From assembly GCA_947501445.1 (NCBI GenBank), contig CANMVS010000003.1, forward strand, positions 248,001 through 312,000: a stretch of 64,000 nt of DNA, read 5' to 3'. The notes under the pieces are model-generated. The model made no database searches. It was not told the origin of the DNA and saw only the letters and a program-made list of their open reading frames with translations. This document shows, one piece after another, positions 26,191-35,207 of the stretch. The stretch is from an uncultured Rhizobiaceae group bacterium (GTDB taxonomy: Bacteria > Pseudomonadota > Alphaproteobacteria > Rhizobiales > Rhizobiaceae). Within the stretch, counting starts at the first letter, position 1, and every line of letters starts with the position of its first letter. The position numbers and the translations under genes are program-made.

Positions 26191-27199
26191 ATCCAACGCA
26201 CTTGAACCAACAGCCTCTGAACTCAAGAAACTGTCCTTTGGTGCAAAGCTGATCAGATTGTTGCCAGTCTATGGTCTGGTCATTTTGACGGTGGCCTTGC
26301 TGATCCTGTTTTCCGTTCTTTTGCCTGACACGTTTCCGACGATGCTCAACATTCGTGCGATTGTATCCGACAAGGCCATCATTGCGCTGCTCTCGTTGGC
26401 AGCAATGATACCAATGGCAGCGGGCCGGATCGATCTGACGGTTGGCTATGGCATCGTGCTTTGGCACATTCTGGCAATTTCACTGCAGACGATGTTTGGT
26501 ATTCCCTGGCCCATAGCCGTTGTTATCGTTCTGTGTCTTGGCGCGCTGGTTGGTCTGTTGAACGGTCTGCTGGTGGAGGTTGCAAAAATTGATGCATTTA
26601 TTGCAACGCTTGGCACCGGAACCGTACTTTACGCCCTTGCTCTTTGGCACACGGGTGGTCGCCAGATTGTTGGCGTCTTGCCCGACGGGTTCTATTCCAT
26701 CAATGGGACATTTGTATTCGGCCTGCCGATCACCGGATATTATGTGCTGGCCATCACGGTGGTGATGTGGCTGGTGCTCGAATACACCCCGATCGGGCGT
26801 TATCTATACGCGATCGGTGCCAATCCGCGCGCCGCTGAACTCAATGGTATTCCGACACGAAAATTTGTCATGGGCGCCTTTGTTTCATCCGGCCTGCTGA
26901 CAGCATTGGCCGGCGTCATTTTGGCATCGAAGCTGCGCATCGGGCAGGCCAGTGTCGGTCTTGAATATCTGTTGCCGGCGCTCGTGGGCGCGTTTCTTGG
27001 GTCCACAACGATCAAACCCGGACGCGTGAATGTCTGGGGCACCATCGTCGGTGTCGCCATTCTTGCTATCGGAATTTCCGGAATTCAACAGATCGGCGGG
27101 TCGTTCTGGGTGGAGCCCATGTTCAATGGGGTAACGCTCCTGGTCGCCATCGGTATTGCCGGATATGCACAGCGCCGCAAGGGCGCTTCAAAAAAGTAG
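26177..27199 (+). CDS. CUT2-type sugar ABC transporter permease
   Basis: 340 residues, eight to ten hydrophobic segments, BPD_transp_2 (RbsC-like) family. Landmarks are MIPMAAGRIDLTVGYGI, FIATLGTGTVLYALALW and IGRYLYAIGANPRAAELNGIPTRKF, the last being the conserved loop that contacts the ATPase. Forms the inner-membrane channel with the ATPase encoded just upstream (14-bp overlap) and the binding protein 25 bp downstream. Confidence 0.92.
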   Translation: MQSIESNALEPTASELKKLSFGAKLIRLLPVYGLVILTVALLILFSVLLPDTFPTMLNIRAIVSDKAIIALLSLAAMIPMAAGRIDLTVGYGIVLWHILAISLQTMFGIPWPIAVVIVLCLGALVGLLNGLLVEVAKIDAFIATLGTGTVLYALALWHTGGRQIVGVLPDGFYSINGTFVFGLPITGYYVLAITVVMWLVLEYTPIGRYLYAIGANPRAAELNGIPTRKFVMGAFVSSGLLTALAGVILASKLRIGQASVGLEYLLPALVGAFLGSTTIKPGRVNVWGTIVGVAILAIGISGIQQIGGSFWVEPMFNGVTLLVAIGIAGYAQRRKGASKK

Positions 27200-27224
27200 G
27201 TCTCAACCTCAAAAGGAGGAAACT

Positions 27225-28322
27225 ATGTTGAGAAGAACACTCATGGCCGCAGTGGCCAGCACGCTCGCACTGGGCATTGCAATACCGGCACAGGCTGATG
27301 CCATTTCCGATGCCATGGCGCAGGTCCAAAAACATGCCGGCAAGAAAGATAAATGGGACGGACCAACAGCCGGGCCGGCTGCCGCTGACGGCAAGACAAT
27401 TGTTGTGCTTGCTGCTGACATGAAGAATGGCGGTGTCCTTGGTGTAACCAAGGGTGTAGAAGAAGCTGCAGAGAAGGTCGGCTGGCAGGTACGTGTGCTT
27501 GATGGCGCGGGATCCGTTTCCGGACGCACGGCAGCCTTCGGCCAGGCGCTCGCGCTTCAGCCCGATGGTATTATCATCAACGGATTTGATGCGGTTGAAC
27601 AGCAAACCGGCATGGAACAGGCACGTGCTGCCAATATCCCCATGGTAAGCTGGCACGCATCACCGGTCATCGGTCCTGATCCGGACAATGGTATTTTTGC
27701 CAATGTTTCAACAGATGCGATGGATGTTTCGGCGGCGGCAGCCCAATGGGCTTTTGCGGATGCTGGTGGCAAACCGGGTGTGGTCATTTTTACTGATTCC
27801 ACCTATGCCATCGCAATTGCAAAGGCAGACCGCATCAAGGAAACAATCGAGGCGCTGGGTGGCACGGTTCTGGAGTATGTGGATACACCAATCGCCGAGA
27901 CATCAACCCGTATGCCAACCCTCACAACAGCGCTGTTACAGCGTCATGGCGACAAATGGACCCACAGTCTGGCGATCAACGATATCTATTTTGATTTCAT
28001 GGGGCCGGCTCTGGCTGCCGCAGGGATCAAGGGCGATGCCAATCCAAAGTCCGTTGCTGCGGGTGACGGCTCGGAAAGCGCCTATCAGCGCATTCGTGGC
28101 AATCAATTTCAGGCGGTGACGGTGGCAGAACCACTTAATCTGCAGGGATGGCAGCTGGTTGATGAACTGAACCGGGCCATGTCGGGTGCACAATGGTCCG
28201 GCTACACATCGCCACTGCATGTTGTGACGTCCGATAACATCAGTTTCGACGGTGGCGATAATAACATTTTTGATCCCGGCAATGGCTACCGCGATCAGTA
28301 TTCAGAAATCTGGAAAAAATAA
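27225..28322 (+). CDS. Periplasmic sugar-binding protein of the first ABC transporter
   Basis: 365 residues from the ATG at 27225 (AAGGAGG 6-8 bases before). Signal peptide MLRRTLMAAVASTLALGIAIPAQA, cleavage near 24. The mature part is a two-lobe Peripla_BP_4 fold (TIVVLAADMKNGGVLGVTKGVEEAAEK..., DGIIINGFDA, ADAGGKPGVVIFTDST). It delivers substrate to the permease upstream. A strong hairpin pair follows the gene (28333-28387), which may stabilise the upstream message and limit read-through. Confidence 0.9.
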   Translation: MLRRTLMAAVASTLALGIAIPAQADAISDAMAQVQKHAGKKDKWDGPTAGPAAADGKTIVVLAADMKNGGVLGVTKGVEEAAEKVGWQVRVLDGAGSVSGRTAAFGQALALQPDGIIINGFDAVEQQTGMEQARAANIPMVSWHASPVIGPDPDNGIFANVSTDAMDVSAAAAQWAFADAGGKPGVVIFTDSTYAIAIAKADRIKETIEALGGTVLEYVDTPIAETSTRMPTLTTALLQRHGDKWTHSLAINDIYFDFMGPALAAAGIKGDANPKSVAAGDGSESAYQRIRGNQFQAVTVAEPLNLQGWQLVDELNRAMSGAQWSGYTSPLHVVTSDNISFDGGDNNIFDPGNGYRDQYSEIWKK

Positions 28323-28332
28323 CCGACATTGT

Positions 28333-28387
28333 GTGAAGCGCTGCTTCACGCATCGGAGGCGGTCAACTGCCCTGTTTGATCGCCTCC
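28333..28387 (+). terminator. Double hairpin after the first transporter operon
   Basis: GTGAAGC-GCT-GCTTCAC (28333-28349), then GGAGGCG..TCAA paired with TTGA.CGCCTCC (28355-28387). There is no T-run, so it may be an RNA-stabilising or Rho-linked structure rather than an intrinsic terminator. Confidence 0.55.
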
Positions 28388-28488
28388 AATTGATTGACCG
28401 CATTAACAAGCAGGCCGGGGTCGCCATGCGGGCGACGTCCAATTGTCACCGGATCGCGTGGCAGGCAGGGATTTTTTTTGGCCAAGAT

Positions 28489-28502
28489 TGTTATCGCTAA
28501 CA
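28489..28502. promoter_or_regulatory. LacI-type operator O6
   Basis: TGTTATCGCTAACA, identical to O2, 37 bp before the second transporter's ATPase start. It indicates a separate regulated promoter for the second transporter. Confidence 0.8.
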
Positions 28503-28538
28503 TGCGTGCTGACTGCAGTGCAAATCTGGGAGGAATAT

Positions 28539-29300
28539 ATGGAAACGGATAAGCCGATCATTGCCATGTCCGGCATTACCAAACGCTTCGGCGGGGTAAC
28601 TGCTCTGGATGATGTGGATCTGAATGCCTATCCCGGCGAGGTTCTGGCCATCGTCGGTGACAATGGCGCGGGCAAATCCACCCTGATCAAAATCCTGACG
28701 GGCGTTTATCAGCCGACAAGCGGTGCCATGTTTCTGGACGATGCACCTTTGACAATGTCCAGCCACTCTGAAGCGATTGAACGTGGCATCGATGCGGTCT
28801 ATCAGACCCTGGCCCTTGCAGATCATCTGGATCCGGCAGCCAATCTGTTTCTCGGTGCTGAACTGACAAAATCATTCCTGGGTATGCGTTTTCTGGACAA
28901 TCGCAAGATGCGTTCGGAATCCGTTCGCGTGCTCAAGGACCGGTTGGGGGTAACGCTCAAAAGCATGGATGTCGCCACCCAAAGTCTTTCCGGCGGGCAG
29001 CGTCAGGCAATTGCCATTGCGCGCGCGGTGCGCCATTCGGACTTGCGCGTACTTGTCATGGATGAACCGACCGCTGCGCTCGGACCGCAGGAAACCGCCA
29101 GAACGCTCAAACTGATCAAGGCTCTCAAGGCGCAGGGCCTGGCGGTCATCGTCATTTCCCACTCACTGGACGATGTGTTCGAAATTTCCGACAGAATTCA
29201 TGTGATGCGGCGTGGACGTTGTGTTGGCGTGGAAAGAACCCACCAATCCAACCGCGAGACAGTTCTCGGGCTGATCGTCGGTGCCCATAAGGCTGCCTGA
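28539..29300 (+). CDS. CUT2-type sugar ABC transporter, single ATP-binding protein
   Basis: 253 residues, one nucleotide-binding domain (FrcA-like): Walker A GDNGAGKST, signature LSGGQRQAIAIARAV, Walker B LVMDEPTAALG, switch His in VIVISHSLDDV. A GGGAGGA lies 4-5 bases before the ATG at 28539, favouring it over an upstream in-frame codon in the operator region. It would act as a homodimer, in contrast to the fused double ATPase of the first transporter. Followed by its permease after 27 bp. Confidence 0.92.
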   Translation: METDKPIIAMSGITKRFGGVTALDDVDLNAYPGEVLAIVGDNGAGKSTLIKILTGVYQPTSGAMFLDDAPLTMSSHSEAIERGIDAVYQTLALADHLDPAANLFLGAELTKSFLGMRFLDNRKMRSESVRVLKDRLGVTLKSMDVATQSLSGGQRQAIAIARAVRHSDLRVLVMDEPTAALGPQETARTLKLIKALKAQGLAVIVISHSLDDVFEISDRIHVMRRGRCVGVERTHQSNRETVLGLIVGAHKAA

Positions 29301-29327
29301 TTCAGCATCACACACAGGACAACAATT

Positions 29328-30461
29328 ATGTCTGCTTCACAAAATTCAAACAACAACACGCGCGTGACACTGAATGAACGTCTGGAGCCCTATCTGGCGA
29401 TCATCGGTCCCTTGGTGATGATTGCACTTATTGCTCTTGCAATGGGTATATTTGAGCCAGCGCGATATTTTCGCCTTTCAAATCTGAATATCATTCTGCT
29501 TGAAAGTGCGCTTTATATGCCGATGGCCATGGCGATGACATTTGTCATCACACAGCGCGGTATTGATCTGTCTATCGGATCGGTTGCCGCATTAAGTGCC
29601 ATTATTGTCGCCTTCTTAATCAAGCAATATGGTTTTCCCGCCTGGATTGCGCTGATCATCGGCGTTGCACTGGGTGCTGGCATGGGGTTCATCAACGGCC
29701 TTGTCATCACCCGCTTCCGGGTACCCGATCTGATCGGAACCTTGGCAATGGACCTTGTCTATCGTGGCTTTGCACTGGTGCTTGCTAAAGGCCTGGTTCT
29801 GGCGCGTTTTCCGGAGCTGGTTACAGAAATCGGGCGCGGGCAGGCCTTTTACATCCTGCCAACACCAGTGGTGATCGGCGTCCTTTCGCTCATTGCCGGA
29901 TATTTTGTTCTGACACGCACTTATTTTGGCCGCTACACAATTGCTATCGGATCAAATCCGGAAGCTGCTGAGATGACCGGTATTTCAGTGGACCGACATC
30001 GGGTCTATGCCTACGTATTAATGGGTGCCATGGCTGGTCTTGCCGGTGTCATGCTGATGGGCAAATTAAATGCCATTCAGGCAACGTCGGCACCCTATTT
30101 CAATCTTCATGTGATTGCTGCAGTTGTGGTTGGTGGAACATCTCTTTTTGGTGGCCGCGCATCCATGCTCGGATCATTTGCCGGTGTCCTGCTGCTGTCC
30201 ATGATGATCAACGCGCTGGTCACACTACGGATAGAATTCTTCTGGCAGTCTGTTGCCTCCGGCGTTGTGATCATCACCTCGGTCGCGGTCTATACGTGGC
30301 TGCAGAAATCTGATCGCGATGGGGCCACGGGGCTGATGTCGGCCTTCGCAAATCCGGACAACGTCAAGACGTTGAAACTGGCCGCCCTGCTGATCGGCAT
30401 TTTGGCAATCCTATTCATTTCAGGGGGCCTGCTTTCGGGTAACCCCAATCCAAGTGGGTAA
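29328..30461 (+). CDS. CUT2-type sugar ABC transporter permease (second)
   Basis: 377 residues, BPD_transp_2 family, about ten membrane segments. Landmarks: MAMTFVITQRGIDLSIGSVAALSAII, RVPDLIGTLAMDLVYRG, FGRYTIAIGSNPEAAEMTGISVDRHR, VGGTSLFGGRASMLGSFAG. The C-terminus carries an extra hydrophobic helix (LKLAALLIGILAILFISGGLL) after a polar loop, absent from the 340-residue permease of the first transporter. Same operon as the preceding ATPase. Confidence 0.92.
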   Translation: MSASQNSNNNTRVTLNERLEPYLAIIGPLVMIALIALAMGIFEPARYFRLSNLNIILLESALYMPMAMAMTFVITQRGIDLSIGSVAALSAIIVAFLIKQYGFPAWIALIIGVALGAGMGFINGLVITRFRVPDLIGTLAMDLVYRGFALVLAKGLVLARFPELVTEIGRGQAFYILPTPVVIGVLSLIAGYFVLTRTYFGRYTIAIGSNPEAAEMTGISVDRHRVYAYVLMGAMAGLAGVMLMGKLNAIQATSAPYFNLHVIAAVVVGGTSLFGGRASMLGSFAGVLLLSMMINALVTLRIEFFWQSVASGVVIITSVAVYTWLQKSDRDGATGLMSAFANPDNVKTLKLAALLIGILAILFISGGLLSGNPNPSG

Positions 30462-30517
30462 CTTTACCCACGCAACCGGAGGCATATGCCTTCAAAATAC
30501 CTTAGGGAGGAATAACC

Positions 30518-31654
30518 ATGAAGGTGATTTCAAAACTGGCATTTGCAGCTACATTGCTTGCAACAACGGCTGCATTTGGCCAGGGCCTGCCACTCAAAGC
30601 ATTGCCTGACGATGGCGACCGGGATCATTGGTTGCCACAGCAGGTGAACAAGGACGGCGCACTTGAAGCGCTGCAGAAAGTAACCGGTGAAAAGGCGGTA
30701 AAATTTACCGGAACCCAGGATGAGCCCTTGCAGATTGCTCTGGTCTATCCGTCAGCGGATGTGTCGGACTTCTGGGCGCGAAACTATCTGGCCATGACCA
30801 AACGGCTGGATGAATTGGGCATCAAATATGAAACCCGCGAATTCGCATCCAGACAGATCGAACATGCGCTGCAATCAACCTATGCGAACCAGATATTTCA
30901 GGACAAGGACCTATATGACATTGTCATTTTCGGCCCGTCTGAATTGGCCACACAGGCCGACAATATTGACAAATTGTCGGGAACAGATGACCTGACGACA
31001 TTTGTCTGGGCTTTTCATACGCCGCTTAAATACCTGAAAAATCAGCCTGCAGCCTGGTTCGATTTCTCATCGGCCTATGGTGCCTTGAAAATGTGTGACT
31101 ATATGTTGGAACGCCTTGGCAAGGATGTGACCTATGCCATGAACCGCGGTATTCCCGGAATCACCGACAATCAGCGATCGGGAGATTTCAAGGATTGTGT
31201 CGCAGAAAAGGGCAATTGGAACCCCGTCTATGAGCACTATGGTGAGTACCAGCGTGAGGGTGGCTTTACCGGCACCAGCCTGATCCTTCAGGCCTATCCG
31301 GAAGCCAAGGTCATTCATAATGCCAATACTGCAATGGCCATGGGATCGGTTGAGGCACAGGTATCATCAGGCAAGGAAAAAGAGATCTTTTCCACCGGCT
31401 GGGGCGGTACGGGCCTTGAGCTGGATGCTATTCGTCGCGGTGAACTGGATGCAACACCAATGCGCATGGGCGATGACGTGGGTGCTGCAACAGCCGAAGC
31501 GATCCGTGCCCACCTTGAAGGCCGTGAAGATGAATTGCCGCTGGTCTTTCTCGGGCGCATTACCATTGCCCATGACGAGATGAGTGCAGAAGAACTCGAT
31601 GCGTTGGAAAAAGAAGCTTTCCGCTTTTCAGGTGTTGGCGCGCTACAGCGCTGA
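30518..31654 (+). CDS. Periplasmic binding protein of the second ABC transporter
   Basis: 378 residues with a signal peptide (KVISKLAFAATLLATTAAFG, cleavage near 21). The two-lobe sugar-binding fold begins after a ~45-residue linker at PLQIALVYPSADVSDFWARNYLAMTKRLDELGI; this resembles the LuxP/TorT branch of Peripla_BP_4 more than the ribose-binding branch. Start at the ATG preceded by GGGAGGA. A hairpin follows the gene at 31683. The ligand is presumably a sugar or sugar acid but could be a signal molecule. Confidence 0.88.
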   Translation: MKVISKLAFAATLLATTAAFGQGLPLKALPDDGDRDHWLPQQVNKDGALEALQKVTGEKAVKFTGTQDEPLQIALVYPSADVSDFWARNYLAMTKRLDELGIKYETREFASRQIEHALQSTYANQIFQDKDLYDIVIFGPSELATQADNIDKLSGTDDLTTFVWAFHTPLKYLKNQPAAWFDFSSAYGALKMCDYMLERLGKDVTYAMNRGIPGITDNQRSGDFKDCVAEKGNWNPVYEHYGEYQREGGFTGTSLILQAYPEAKVIHNANTAMAMGSVEAQVSSGKEKEIFSTGWGGTGLELDAIRRGELDATPMRMGDDVGAATAEAIRAHLEGREDELPLVFLGRITIAHDEMSAEELDALEKEAFRFSGVGALQR

Positions 31655-31682
31655 TATTCCGGTTTTCCAATCGACAAAGTAA

Positions 31683-31703
31683 TGGGGGCCCAAGTGGCCC
31701 CCA
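31683..31703 (+). terminator. Hairpin after the second transporter operon
   Basis: TGGGGGCC-CAAGT-GGCCCCCA, a perfect 8-bp GC-rich stem without a following T-run, in the 69-bp convergent gap. A likely end of the transporter transcript. Confidence 0.6.
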
Positions 31704-31723
31704 AGACAATTCTGAGCCCAGAA

Positions 31724-32683
31724 TCAACCCAATAGTCGGCGGCGTGCTGCGTTATATTCGACTTCCAGCCGGTCAACATAATCAGATACCGGACCAATGG
31801 ATTTCACGGCCCCGATACCCTGGCCGGAACCCCAGATATCTTTCCATGCCTTGGCGCCGGATCGATCATCGCCAAAATTCATTTTCGACGGATCTGCCAC
31901 TGGCAGATCATCAGGGTCCATTCCCGTCCTTGCGATCGACGGTTTGAGGTAGTTGCCATGAATGCCGGTGAAGAAATTCGAATACACAATATCTGATGCG
32001 GCACTATCAACGATCATCTGTTTGTATTCGTCAATTGCACGGGCTTCATTCGTCGCAATGAAGGGTGTTCCAATATAGGCAAGATCAGCCCCCATGGCTT
32101 CTGCGGCCAGCACAGCGCCGCCATTGGCTATGGCACCAGACAGCAGCAATGGCCCGTCAAACCATTCGCGAATTTCCTGCACAAGTGCGAAGGGGGATAG
32201 TGGTCCGGCATGCCCACCAGCACCGGCAGCGACAGCAATCAGTCCGTCTGCACCCTTGCGAATAGCCGAATTGGCATGCCGGTTGTTGATAATATCATGC
32301 AGTACAATACCACCATAAGCGTGAACGGCCTCATTCACTTCCGCGACTGCACCAAGGGAAGAAATGACAATGGGGACCTTGTATTTTTCACACATCTGCA
32401 GGTCATGCTGAAGGCGTGTGTTGGACTTGTGAACGATCTGATTGACTGCAAATGGAGCAGCGGGCCTTTCCGGATGCTTTGCATCGTGATTGGCAAGTTC
32501 TTCAGTCATTTCGGCGAGCCACTCGTCCAGCTGTGCCTCCGGCCGCGCGTTGAGCGCCGGAAAGGAACCAATAATACCGGCCTTGCACTGTGCAAGAACA
32601 AGAGGTGGATGAGAAATGATGAAGAGGGGAGATCCAACAACGGGAAGACGAAGATTTTTCTTGAGAATATCAGGCAGCGCCAT
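31724..32683 (-). CDS. Nitronate monooxygenase-family flavoprotein
   Basis: 319 residues from the ATG at 32683 (ALPDILKKNLRLPVVGSPLFIISHPPLVLAQCKAG, the standard NMO opening). Contains the FMN-phosphate region GADGLIAVAAGAGGHAG and PLLLSGAIANGGAVLAAEAMGADLAYIGTPF. Members oxidise alkyl nitronates or act as 2-nitropropane dioxygenases; many are of unknown physiological role. It belongs to the same superfamily as PfaD but is much shorter and not linked to the PUFA genes. The longer form to 32746 lacks a ribosome site. Confidence 0.88.
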   Translation of the reverse strand: MALPDILKKNLRLPVVGSPLFIISHPPLVLAQCKAGIIGSFPALNARPEAQLDEWLAEMTEELANHDAKHPERPAAPFAVNQIVHKSNTRLQHDLQMCEKYKVPIVISSLGAVAEVNEAVHAYGGIVLHDIINNRHANSAIRKGADGLIAVAAGAGGHAGPLSPFALVQEIREWFDGPLLLSGAIANGGAVLAAEAMGADLAYIGTPFIATNEARAIDEYKQMIVDSAASDIVYSNFFTGIHGNYLKPSIARTGMDPDDLPVADPSKMNFGDDRSGAKAWKDIWGSGQGIGAVKSIGPVSDYVDRLEVEYNAARRRLLG

Positions 32684-32905
32684 AGAGCAAAATCCGATTG
32701 GTTGACGTTTACGGAAACGTAAGAGCAAATAGCAGACCTTTGACAAGGTGGGAAGCCAAAATCAATTTCGCTTTGCAGTCACAGGAGTATTTGTAAAAAC
32801 TTTGCGACCTGATAAGAGGTGCTTCGGGGTAGTGAGACAGCGACATAATCATCGTGTTCGCCAGTCAGTTTGAGCCGGGCGCAAGCCGGATAGCGGGAGT
32901 ATGGT

Positions 32906-34069
32906 GTGAAGGCATTTGATACGGCCATTCGAAAGGCGTTGCGCAATGTTGACGACAGCATTCCGGATCAGCGCGTTCGCATTTATGAATCGGCCAGAAC
33001 CGCTTTATCGAACAGCCAGACCAAGCAGGGCATGTGGGGCACTGATGTTGCTGCGACGCAAACACGCAGGCTTGAAACCCTGATCAGTGGAATTGAGGCA
33101 GAGTATCAACAGCGCGCACCCAAACCTGCGGCCCGACCCGTGCCCGAGAAACCTGCAGTCAGGCCGGAACCCACCCAGAAAGCCGTTCCCGAACCCATTC
33201 GCGCCCGCGCACAGCGCAGCCGTCAACGCGCTGTTGAACCGCGTGTGCAATGGAGTGATGAGATCCCAACGGTCGGTGGGTTTACGCGGGATGAAAAACC
33301 GGCCGCACAAAAGGCACCCCGGAAACCGAAAAAACCGCTGTTAGGGCGCAAAAAGCAGAAAAAGCAAAGTGCAGATGACCTGTTGATGTCTCAATCCATC
33401 GGCATGTCAAATCAGGCACCCAGGGAAAAACGTCGAAGGCCATTCTTTTCGATCATACTGGTTGTCTCTCTTGCACTCGCCTTTTTGGGGATTGGCGTTA
33501 TGTGGGCCATTTTCAGCGGTATTATGCTGAGCCCGGAGCAACGCGACACCAGTGTGCCTAATCCGCCTGCAACCATCAACAGCGAAGATTTTGCCGGCAA
33601 CCCATCAGCAGACGGTGCCTTTTCCGGGGACTGGATAGATGTGTTTTCTCCGGATGATATCTCCCGGGTGGCAGGACGTGGTGGCGCAAAGGCGGCACTT
33701 ATAGAAAGTGGCGGACGTCCTGCTTTGCAGGTTGTTTCGCAAAGCACCGGTCCGGATGGTGAGGTTCTTTTTGAACTGGGAGCAGGGATATTGGACACGC
33801 TGGCCGGGCGTCAGTCTCTCGTTGCCATGACATTGCGTTCAAGTACGGAAGTACCAACGCAGATCTATGTCAAATGCATATTGCCCGGCGGTGGTGAATG
33901 CGGGCGCCATCGCTTTGATGTTACTTATGAGGTCAATGATGTGGTGTTCAGCCTTGACCTCACCAAGCAGGAAACAAGCGGCGAACCGGGTTTTCTGGCT
34001 CTAAACAGCGATGTTGCCGGGACGAACAGCGGCATTGATATCTATGCAATTCGGGTTCGCCCGCAGTAA
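32906..34069 (+). CDS. Single-pass membrane protein, function unknown
   Basis: 387 residues from a GTG with GGGAG 7 bases upstream. The N-terminal ~60 residues form helices ([33 protein letters not shown]). A Pro/Arg/Lys-rich linker (about 70-175) follows, then one transmembrane helix near 178-205 ([22 protein letters not shown]) and a ~180-residue C-terminal beta-rich domain probably in the periplasm ([16 protein letters not shown]..., [39 protein letters not shown]). It looks like an envelope protein conserved in rhizobia, but I cannot name a family. Its 3' end overlaps that of ppk2 by 28 bp, convergent. Confidence 0.8.
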   Translation: MKAFDTAIRKALRNVDDSIPDQRVRIYESARTALSNSQTKQGMWGTDVAATQTRRLETLISGIEAEYQQRAPKPAARPVPEKPAVRPEPTQKAVPEPIRARAQRSRQRAVEPRVQWSDEIPTVGGFTRDEKPAAQKAPRKPKKPLLGRKKQKKQSADDLLMSQSIGMSNQAPREKRRRPFFSIILVVSLALAFLGIGVMWAIFSGIMLSPEQRDTSVPNPPATINSEDFAGNPSADGAFSGDWIDVFSPDDISRVAGRGGAKAALIESGGRPALQVVSQSTGPDGEVLFELGAGILDTLAGRQSLVAMTLRSSTEVPTQIYVKCILPGGGECGRHRFDVTYEVNDVVFSLDLTKQETSGEPGFLALNSDVAGTNSGIDIYAIRVRPQ

Positions 34070-34971
34070 GCAAAACCAAGGCTGGTATCAATCTTCAAAA
34101 AACCCGTGGCCCGACCCAAGGATTTTATCGTCGTTTTCCCCAGGGTTGCGTGATCTTTCCCGTCATAGGGCAGATTCAGCAAAATGTGCCTTACGACATT
34201 TATGCGGGCCCGGCGTTTGTCGTTTGAACGCACCACAGTCCACGGCGCATGGGCGGTGTGGGTGTGCTTCAGCATCAGGTCCCGTTTTGCAGTGTAGTCA
34301 TCCCATTTGTTGAGGCTTGCCAGATCCATGGGTGACAATTTCCAGACCTTCAACGGGTTGTGTCTGCGATCATGGAACCGCTCAAGCTGCATTTCGCGGC
34401 CAACATTGAGCCAGAACTTGAACAGATGAATGTCCTCGCGCACCAGCATATGTTCAAAACTCGGTGTTTCCTGCAAAAACAAAGTGTGTTGTTCAGGGCT
34501 GCAAAAGCCCATGACCGGTTCCACTCCTGCGCGGTTGTACCAGGATCTGTCAAACAGCACCATTTCACCAGCTGTTGGAAAATGGTCCACGTAGCGCTGA
34601 AAGTACCATTGTCCCTGCTCTGTCTCTGTCGGCTTGGGCAGGGCAACCACCCGCGCAGTGCGCGGATTCATATAGGCCCGTGTTGCGCCGATCGTGCCGC
34701 CTTTTCCCGCAGCGTCACGCCCCTCAAAAACCGCCATGACCCTTTGGCCACTGGTTTGCAACCATGATTGAACCTTGACGAGTTCGATCTGCAATGCCTC
34801 AAGTTGCTCCTCGTATTTGTCCCGTTTCAATTTCTGTTCATAGGGATAGTTTTCAGAACCGAAGGCTTTGTCCTTGATCCAGCCAGGCAGTTTCGGGTTG
34901 TCAATATCAAAGCGTCGCATCTGCCCATCAATTGTCAGTTCAACCGTTCGGTCAGAATTCTGATCATTCAT
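34042..34971 (-). CDS. ppk2: Polyphosphate kinase 2
   Basis: 309 residues. Walker [11 protein letters not shown], then [35 protein letters not shown], lid and Walker B region [20 protein letters not shown], and [29 protein letters not shown]: a class I PPK2, which interconverts polyphosphate and (d)NTP/NDP, usually favouring nucleotide synthesis from polyphosphate. The ATG at 34971 has GGGGA 8 bases before. The long upstream frame (to 35475) runs into phoR and was rejected. It is divergent from phoR, which links polyphosphate metabolism with phosphate regulation. Confidence 0.93.
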   Translation of the reverse strand: MNDQNSDRTVELTIDGQMRRFDIDNPKLPGWIKDKAFGSENYPYEQKLKRDKYEEQLEALQIELVKVQSWLQTSGQRVMAVFEGRDAAGKGGTIGATRAYMNPRTARVVALPKPTETEQGQWYFQRYVDHFPTAGEMVLFDRSWYNRAGVEPVMGFCSPEQHTLFLQETPSFEHMLVREDIHLFKFWLNVGREMQLERFHDRRHNPLKVWKLSPMDLASLNKWDDYTAKRDLMLKHTHTAHAPWTVVRSNDKRRARINVVRHILLNLPYDGKDHATLGKTTIKSLGRATGFLKIDTSLGFAYCGRTRIA

Positions 34972-35207
34972 CCGTTGTTCCCCGTCGCAATAATTACCGC
35001 ATATTAACAGCAACATCTGTCCCGGTAGCAATGACCAATTTTCACCCGCAGTCATGGCGCTGTCATCTGTATGGACTAAAGGCCTTCCTTCTACATAGAC
35101 AACCCGTACATTTGAGCGGTTGATGCTGTTGTACAACAAGCGGCTTTGCCTTTTGCAGGTGCAATGGCTAGATGGAGTGGCAACCTCACGAGGAATGACG
35201 GCTAAAC

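Noticed and set aside
31724-32683. A second PfaD or PUFA-related enzyme
   Set aside because: Same flavoprotein superfamily, but it is only 319 residues with standard nitronate monooxygenase motifs and is unlinked to pfa genes.
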